Shown in pieces: positions 57,732 through 64,000 of a stretch of DNA of 64,000 nt. The DNA comes from Atriophallophorus winterbourni (lineage: Eukaryota; Platyhelminthes; Trematoda; Plagiorchiida; Microphallidae): positions 1 through 64,000 of the forward strand of contig JACCGJ010001476.1 in NCBI GenBank assembly GCA_013407085.1. Reading direction: 5' to 3'. Each line of letters opens with the position of its first letter. Position 1 is the first letter of the stretch. The notes beneath the pieces are model-generated. The model was not told the DNA's origin. It worked only from the letters and a program-made list of their open reading frames with translations, and did not search any database. The translations under genes were made by a program, and so were the position numbers.

Positions 57732-58055
57732 TTATGTACTGAATTTACAACATATTGCCTTAGGTTGTTCTGAGTAAACAAAGTCTCGCAGCAAACGTCT
57801 ACAGTTGAGTCGCGATTGAGTAACAGTTACAATAAACGTATTAGCTCTAGTCTGTTGAGAGCCCGGCATATTAAATATGCATTTTAGAGGCTGATTTTCC
57901 GCATTCACAATGTTGTAAACCAAAATCAAATCACCCCAGAGAGGAAGACATGGATAATCGAATAAATTATGTGTTTTGATTCGCTTATTGTATTGTTTCT
58001 GGCTGAGTCCGGTAGCACGATGGTATATTCTTTGCAAACTCGCAACGGCGAGCAT
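57732..58055 (-). pseudogene. CR1 C-terminal fragment, antisense
   Basis: The minus strand gives LQRIYHRATGLSQKQYNKRI, GDLILVYNIVNAENQPLK and LNCRRLLRDFVYSEQPKA, the end of a CR1 RT protein (compare DRIYHRATKLV at 27280). Confidence 0.8.
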
Positions 58056-58610
58056 ACTTGAACTACATATTCCATCCTGGGTCTGATATACGTAATTATT
58101 ATGGAGGGAAAATACTGTTTTTAAAACTTACTGAAAATTCTCTATGGTAGATAAATGCAACGCTAAACCTGTTTGACTTTTATAACGTCGTGTCAGGAAT
58201 AACTCGATCTAGCTGTGCAGCCTACTACTTACAGTGGATCACCCACAAATTCAAGCTCGTTTCTCAATACATAAGCTGACTTTCCTTATTCGAAAAAATG
58301 TTTGTTTTTTCATGCATTCCCTTTATTCGTAATCTATGGTTACTGTAAATATTTTTGATTCTGGGACCATTAAAATTTTATATTACTTTGAAGACGGTCG
58401 AGATAATCATCTAAAATTCTGAAATTCTTAGTGTATAAACAAATGTAAACGTAGCTAGTGATGATGACCAGATACCGGTCAGGGTGTAAACGCATGCCAT
58501 ATAAGCTGGCATTAATTATAACCGTTTGCTAGACATCAACAGTTATCGCTTTTCAAAGATGGAAACCAAGGTTTCTTTTAATGATAATAATTTTAGCTGC
58601 AACCTTTCAG

Positions 58611-58862
58611 GTTGGCGACTTCTTCGGAAAACCAATCCTCGAAGGCTGGGAACAATGCGTGGTACAAAGGAAAGCGGAACATGACATATATGTCAGTGTG
58701 AAGCTTGACGTTTTCATTAAAATCGATGGAACTATGGATTTGAAAAAATTACTTCAACGTGCCCAGAAATCCCGGGGATCAATTATAATAACATTACGTA
58801 AAAAAGAACCAGAAAAACTTCACGGTTTGTCAATGAAACGAATTATTTTGCATTCCCTATAA
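58611..58862 (+). CDS. Probable last exon of a second secreted-family gene (member 2)
   Basis: The acceptor is CAACCTTTCAG at 58610. The exon is open in phase 0 for 83 codons to TAA at 58862. It contains GWEQCVVQRKAEHDIYVSVK, LDVFIKIDGTM, DLKKLLQRAQKS and SIIITLRKKEPEKL: a cysteine followed by strand, helix, strand in the same order as exon 3 of member 1 and the last exon of member 3. The exon-2 equivalent and the signal-peptide exon were not found upstream, where decayed CR1 DNA lies. It could be a pseudogene fragment or have distant exons. The alternative reading as an intronless ORF from ATG 58581 is possible but gives only a weak N-terminal hydrophobic segment. Confidence 0.5.
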   Translation, partial: VGDFFGKPILEGWEQCVVQRKAEHDIYVSVKLDVFIKIDGTMDLKKLLQRAQKSRGSIIITLRKKEPEKLHGLSMKRIILHSL

Positions 58863-59236
58863 TATTTAGAAATGCCAGATTTCATTTTCTTCGAATTAAA
58901 TAGACACTCTATTTTGAGTAACTGCCGAATCTTTTGTTTGTGGAAACCTTCCAAACCCTCTCTTGCGTATCTATGTCACGCATTCTAGTGTAGCAGTCAT
59001 AGCTTCAAAATAACTCTAAAAAATACAGGAATATCAAGTAATTTAAGTGGCTTCTACTATATTAGAATGATCATCTTGAATCTTGTGTCAATATCCGTAT
59101 ATGAGAATAGATTAGACAACAAAAAATATGAACTTCATGTAGTGAATATGAAAATATGTTTCGTTAGTTCTCCTATGTCACCTGCAAGTTTGCTGATTTA
59201 AAAACACGTTCGAACAAACCGTACATTGAGTGCATT

Positions 59237-62200
59237 TTGTTCAATGTTTTATATATAATATTTATCATTCTGAATTGCGTTTACACATTGTCTTCGACAG
59301 AATACATGTACGAATCCTGTAAAAACGGTGATACAACTGTTGGTATGTTGTTTGTTGCACATCAATTATCAATCCATGATTCCGTACAGGTCAAATATTC
59401 AAATTTCCAATTATTTACATCGAAATCGTTCACCATTTTTTGTAATTAAATAAATGTAATATAAGTCAACCTTCTACCCGATTGGCATAATTTGCTGCTT
59501 TTTACTTTCTGCATATAAATATGTAATCACGAACAAATTAATACTTAAACTCTTAAATTACAACGGTCGTATTTTAATTGGGAAGTTATATTATTATTTC
59601 ATGCAAATTCGATCACCGATTGAATAGTGACCGGCTGCCTCGTTCTAGATAATGACTTCAGATTATTCGAGTTGCAATGTAGATTAGAGTTTCACGAACC
59701 CTGAATGTTTTAGGAAACTGTTTAAACGTTTAGTTTTGTTGAAGGCCTATAACGATTTTGACTCGATTGTGAAAGCACATTGATACATGTTGATTGCGGT
59801 ATGATTAAATATATTGAAAATTGTAGTTTTTTTATCCTGTAATGAGCAGAATCATGACTGTGAGATTATTTTTTCAATGAATTTCGGTAGACTGAAATAA
59901 TCAAACTCAGTTCATCTTGTCCCACTCGAAAAAGGATTCCATGTCCCGGATTATTTTCAGCTTACATAATTGAGCCTTGACAGTCAAGCACATCTATCTC
60001 GCGCAAATTCACAGATGATGAAGTTAATGAATGTGCTGTAGCTGGAAAACGGCTCATCAAATGTTTTCTTTGCTTGATCTTAGAATCCCGACAAATGTTC
60101 AAAATAGTGCTTACTATTCTTAGTGGTGAACAACGTTGTGTATCACTTTATCTAAACCGAGGTCGACATATGTTAAATGAGACAAAGATGTCAAGCATCC
60201 AAGCGGCACCATTTCTGATGAAATTATATTGGCTCAACTTCACTTGTTCATAGGTGCTATTTCTACGATCCTCGTCTCCAATCTGTGTGTTAAGATTTGA
60301 ATAGCTTTTTTTCCTTCATTATATTTCATGCACCGATAAGCTCTATAAGTTAAACGCAACTCGAGTGCTTGGACAAAAATCACTTTTTGATATTATAAAT
60401 GAACTTCGTGGTTCTCAGTGTGAACCGAATTCATCAGTGGCATACATGCATAACTTCGTTTATACAATCTTTGTTTTGCTAATTTCACATTATTATTTGA
60501 ATGGAGTTTCAAATATATACAACTTAGACTTCGTCCATATTTCGACATACATTTTGAAAATATATTCAATTTGATGCCGTATACCTAAGAATATTTGGTT
60601 CCTCGTGAAGAACATTTTTATCCAAACGTGCTTTCCTTTCAAAGGCCTTAAAATACAGATGCATCAATTTTTACAAACATTTTATTGTATTTAATAATTA
60701 TTTTCTTATCAAAAAAACAATCCGGTATTATTATTCGGTGTTTCAGCTAGGCATGCTTCTAAAAGCTAATATCATTAAAATTTATTTTGTAATTCGGAGC
60801 TATGCTTTGATTAGGTAAAGTAGAATCACAATCGTGAGATTTTATATCAGAAACAGGAGCACTTTTAACTTTTCCGTTTATAGCCTTTATAATGGTTCTT
60901 TCGAACGTGCTAACCAAATTACATTTTGAAATTAATGCTGTCAGTGCGCGTATTGAAGATTTTAGTTTTATTTTTGTGTATTTCGTAAAGCGGTAGTCAG
61001 TTTCAAGCAATGAACGTCATGTATAAACATCAAACGGAAAGATGAACGAAATTGCTTTATATCTAAGTCCCGATTGAACTTGTTAAGAACATTTTATTCT
61101 TCTAAATTATGTTGGTATCCTTAATGAAATTCATTGTAAATGTGCAAGTCATTTATAATTTTCTTGAATATTTAGGTATATTATTGGATTATGACAAAAG
61201 TAAGGTCGATAATGCTACGGAATTATGTGCAACCGTAAGTGAATACTTTGAGATATGTTGTACTGGAATTTTTTCATAATTATATTACTTCATTTTTGTA
61301 TTATTGCTTGCGAGTCTACGACGGTCAATCGGAAAGTGTGAATGTCTGTAAACTTCGTTCGGATTTAAATCGGCACATGTTAACCCTATGCGAAATATTA
61401 ACCTATCGGTCACCTAGGTAATGAAAAACCGGATTGCGGTCGAACTTATGTACGTGAACAAAGTCGTCATCTGAACATCAAACAAGAAGAGGCCGCGATA
61501 TACTCACTGCTGGTCGGAAATTACTCGCGGCAGTGATGTTATGATATTGGATGTCAAAAAATCGATAAGATAAACTTCAAATCATTTGTGTGTACTTTAC
61601 ATTTATCTCCTAAATCTTGAGATCATGTTGAATATTCCATAGGTATATGTAACACTCTTGAGAAATAAATGGAACAAAAACATTTTACATCGCAACTAAC
61701 AGGAGGAACAAAGCTAAAAAAAACGTTCGATCACATACATCCGACATCAAAACCTCGAATATATGAAATATTCAAAGATTTTACGGTGACAAAATCACTT
61801 AGCTTTACAATTGCCATACCATAGTAAATGTAAACACATGATAAAATAAATAACACATAATGTAGGATCTATTATGAGTCGTCAAATGCAACAAATACGT
61901 GTCCAATGTTTGAATGAATGACTCGACGAATGGGGCGGTAAAAATAATCTTGGAATGAGTATGGCTTAGGTAACAGACGCTTTCAGAATAAAATTATGGG
62001 ATACATCTAGTACGGGAATCGGGAATTTGTATTGTCATGAAGTACCAGTGTTTAAGTTAGGGTTGAAGTATTTTGCACCTATTTATCACATCACTCCGAA
62101 GGTTTCTTTGAATATGGGTTGGGAGGCTCAGTTTATACAAATTTTCTGCTTGAGTGAAATTTTGAAATCTACTTACGAGTTTGATTGTAGATCGTATATT

Positions 62201-63687
62201 CAATCAAGCCATATTATAACTTTTTGCAACCACTGAGTCAAAACTTCCTTAATTCGTGGTTTTTGTTATGTAGGTTTTCGTGATTGTGGGTATTGTTCAG
62301 TGCAACAACGATTTTGACATACGTCGCAGCATACCAAGTAGCTAGGAATCTCGTTTGTTGATGACCTCAAAATGCATATTTTTCTATAGTCTGTCTGCCT
62401 CAAAACCTTCAGTCCAAAGTAAAATTGATACGGGAATGGCGTATCGATCTGCAGCACCTTACATTCCCAAGAGACAATTTATGGTATGCATATTCAATAC
62501 TTTGCAGCTGTACATCACGCGCAGTAGATAGTTTTTGCGTTCACAATGTAATGTCCTTAGCAAAGAGAATTAAATTGCATGGCAACGTCAGTGGTAGGTT
62601 GTTAATGTAAACCGATAAAAGTAGTGGTGGTTATGATGGTTTCAAAAGCGACAAAATTAAAACTATCGTTCCCAGTATTATGCTTGTTTGCCTTGTTGAC
62701 GAAGGCTTCTATGTTAAGCGATCCTGAATTAATCGAGTTAGCCTCGTCAATCTACTCTTCTTGTCCGTTGCGTAACACGTAACACCGAAATTAAAATTTA
62801 TAAAGAAGATCTTGTTTATATTAAGGCAAATCACAAGTTGCACTCCAGATTTTCGTACTATTACCACTAAAAAGTGAAGAAAATAACACACACATAATTA
62901 TAATTGGATATCGCGTAATAGCAGTGCGTATTACTCAGTATGTTTGTCTCTGATGTCACATCAATATGAATTATCAGTTGATATTTTTGCCAACCAGATC
63001 TTCTCAAATCATCGGCACACAAATCACGTTCGAGTCACGTTGAAATGTAACACAATTTTAAAAGATGCTGCTCAATTAGATTTTCAGCGTTGCAAGTTCT
63101 TTTATTATGGTGCTAGTGTTCCTGTTACGAACATTTTGTGTTCTAAGTTTTTTATACAAACATTTATTGGTGCCATGAATAGCTCTCAGTATTCGTTGAT
63201 TTGTAATTCAAGTATTAACGCGTCAAAAGCAATACTAGTTTCCCAATGCTACAAACTTATTATGACCTCACTATATAAATTTTAATTTTAAAACACGATT
63301 CTTTTATTGTAACCGGAATTAAGCATATTCATTTAGCTTCAAGAAACCTAGTATGAATACCGGTTAAATTTCTATGTATCATTGCGAATTTGGTTACATA
63401 ACTTTACATATTGTGCGTATTGAAGTCTATGCGCTGGACGATTTCATTTTCAGATAAGAGAAAAGTTACTGGGAATCAAAGAAATTGTGGCCTGCAAAGA
63501 ACATTCGCTAACTTCAGTCAAACTCGTATCGCAAGAGTCTTCAGTACCGTGGTATTATCCGACTACATTGATGAGACTATTTGCCGAGAGACAATTTCAC
63601 TCCGTAAATAACGCACATTGGCAGACTGTTAAATTAGATAAACGAGCATGGATCCCTTTAACAAATAAACGCAAGTACCAAAACTGA
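59237..63687 (+). CDS. Secreted-family gene with lost start codon (member 3)
   Basis: Three exons: 59237-59342 (signal peptide), 61176-61234 and 63454-63687, with donors GTATGT and GTAAGT and acceptors ATATTTAG and TTTCATTTTCAG. Phases (1, then 0) are the same as in member 1, and the exons sum to 399 nt (132 residues). Exon 1 is FNVLYIIFIILNCVYTLSS then YMYESCKNGDTTV, but the first codon is TTG where ATG is expected; no in-frame ATG lies upstream before a stop. Exon 2 (ILLDYDKSKVDNATELCAT) resembles ILSYFDIPKSDQRQIEC of member 1. The last exon has ACKEHSLTSVKLVSQ, LMRLFAERQ and HWQTVKLDKRAWIPL, then TGA. It could be a start-loss pseudogene, use a non-AUG start, or have an upstream exon. Long introns hold CR1 fragments. 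Confidence 0.5.
60360..60480 (+). pseudogene. Possible CR1 linker fragment
   Basis: RVLGQKSLFDIINELRGSQC resembles the region between endonuclease and RT in CR1 proteins. Short and isolated, inside the first intron of member 3. Confidence 0.35.
61700..61930 (+). pseudogene. CR1 endonuclease-region fragment
   Basis: Nucleotide similarity to 48940-49080 and to the antisense copy at 27720 (AAATCACTTAGCTTTACAATTGCC and following bases), without open frame. Confidence 0.5.
62290..62560 (-). pseudogene. CR1 RT fragment with an inversion
   Basis: The minus strand encodes LQIDTPFPYQFYFGLKVLRQ (compare LQIGKPFQYEYHFGQTILRW of the 26.4-kb CR1). Just left of it the plus strand encodes FVDDLKMHIF, a catalytic-box remnant in opposite orientation, so the fragment was inverted or twin-primed on insertion. 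Confidence 0.6.
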
Positions 63688-64000
63688 ATACAAATGCAAA
63701 TGCGGAACATCAATGCTCTTTTCAAATGGTATTTCTTTGGAATTTTGCTTAGTGTGTTTTAAATTAAAATCGGAGAAATATTTGCAACGCAATATTTTTG
63801 GCGGGAGGCTTTGACTGATCACATAAACATGATCATTTGTAAGAAACGTCATTCTTGACGGATAAACGCAAACTCAAATTGCTTCAAAACTATAACATGT
63901 CTGTTGACAGCCTATGTTTGATACGTGAATTGCAATACTCGAAGCAAACATCGAAATTATAATTAATATAGCTCTATGCAAAACACAGGGAATATGTTTA
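63688..64000. other. Interval after the last recognised exon
   Basis: AT-rich sequence, no feature recognised. A polyadenylation signal for member 3 is not obvious. Confidence 0.4.

Noticed and set aside
60759..61010. Minus-strand frame of about 83 residues with a TKIKLKSS strand-like stretch, considered as another secreted-family exon
   Set aside because: No AG acceptor at its start and it lies antisense within the first intron of member 3; similarity is too weak.
62944..63285. Plus-strand frame of 113 residues with several Asn-Ser-Ser sites
   Set aside because: No convincing start or splice context and no relation to the neighbouring exons; left unannotated.

Overview
The window looks like repeat-rich, AT-rich nuclear DNA of a flatworm, most likely a digenean trematode and possibly a schistosome relative. 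The reasons are very short introns (37-38 bp) in the recognisable host genes, plus a mix of CR1-like and RTE-like LINEs, Penelope-like elements, csRn1-type Ty3/gypsy LTR elements and repeats that combine a Pol III-like promoter with a hammerhead ribozyme motif. No prokaryotic gene, tRNA, rRNA or CRISPR is visible. The species is an inference; nothing in the sequence names it.

Layout. 0.2-4.5 kb: a Penelope-like (PLE) remnant on the minus strand, an inverted RTE-like fragment, an internally deleted pogo/Tigger element with TA target duplication, and a LINE 3' end with a (TGAA)n tail. 7.5-14.6 kb: a CR1 3' end and two RTE-like LINE copies that share a structured 5' leader. 15.6 kb: a compact two-exon gene for a small secreted protein. 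16.1-22.9 kb: a PLE endonuclease remnant, then a csRn1-like gypsy element lacking integrase and interrupted by a MULE that left a perfect 9-bp target duplication. 23.5-27.7 kb: hammerhead-bearing repeats around RTE fragments, then a 5'-truncated CR1 with a nearly intact reverse transcriptase. 27.7-31.6 kb: minus-strand CR1 pieces whose 5' part is tandemly duplicated.

33.7-44.7 kb: a multi-exon host gene on the plus strand with canonical splice sites and consistent phases. It encodes a secreted, cysteine-containing protein of a family I do not recognise. Its introns hold CR1 debris, an RTE-leader-related element, microsatellites and a 1,000-N assembly gap. 45.0-47.4 kb: a minus-strand LTR element with gag and protease but no reverse transcriptase. 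48.9-58.1 kb: decayed CR1 copies with small repeat insertions. 58.6-63.7 kb: one, and probably two, further members of the same secreted family, one with TTG in place of its start codon. The likely biology is a small cluster of fast-evolving secreted-protein genes embedded in nested retrotransposons. The best candidates for something undescribed are this gene family, the hammerhead/Pol III repeats, and the structured leader shared by the RTE-like LINE and the 37-kb element.
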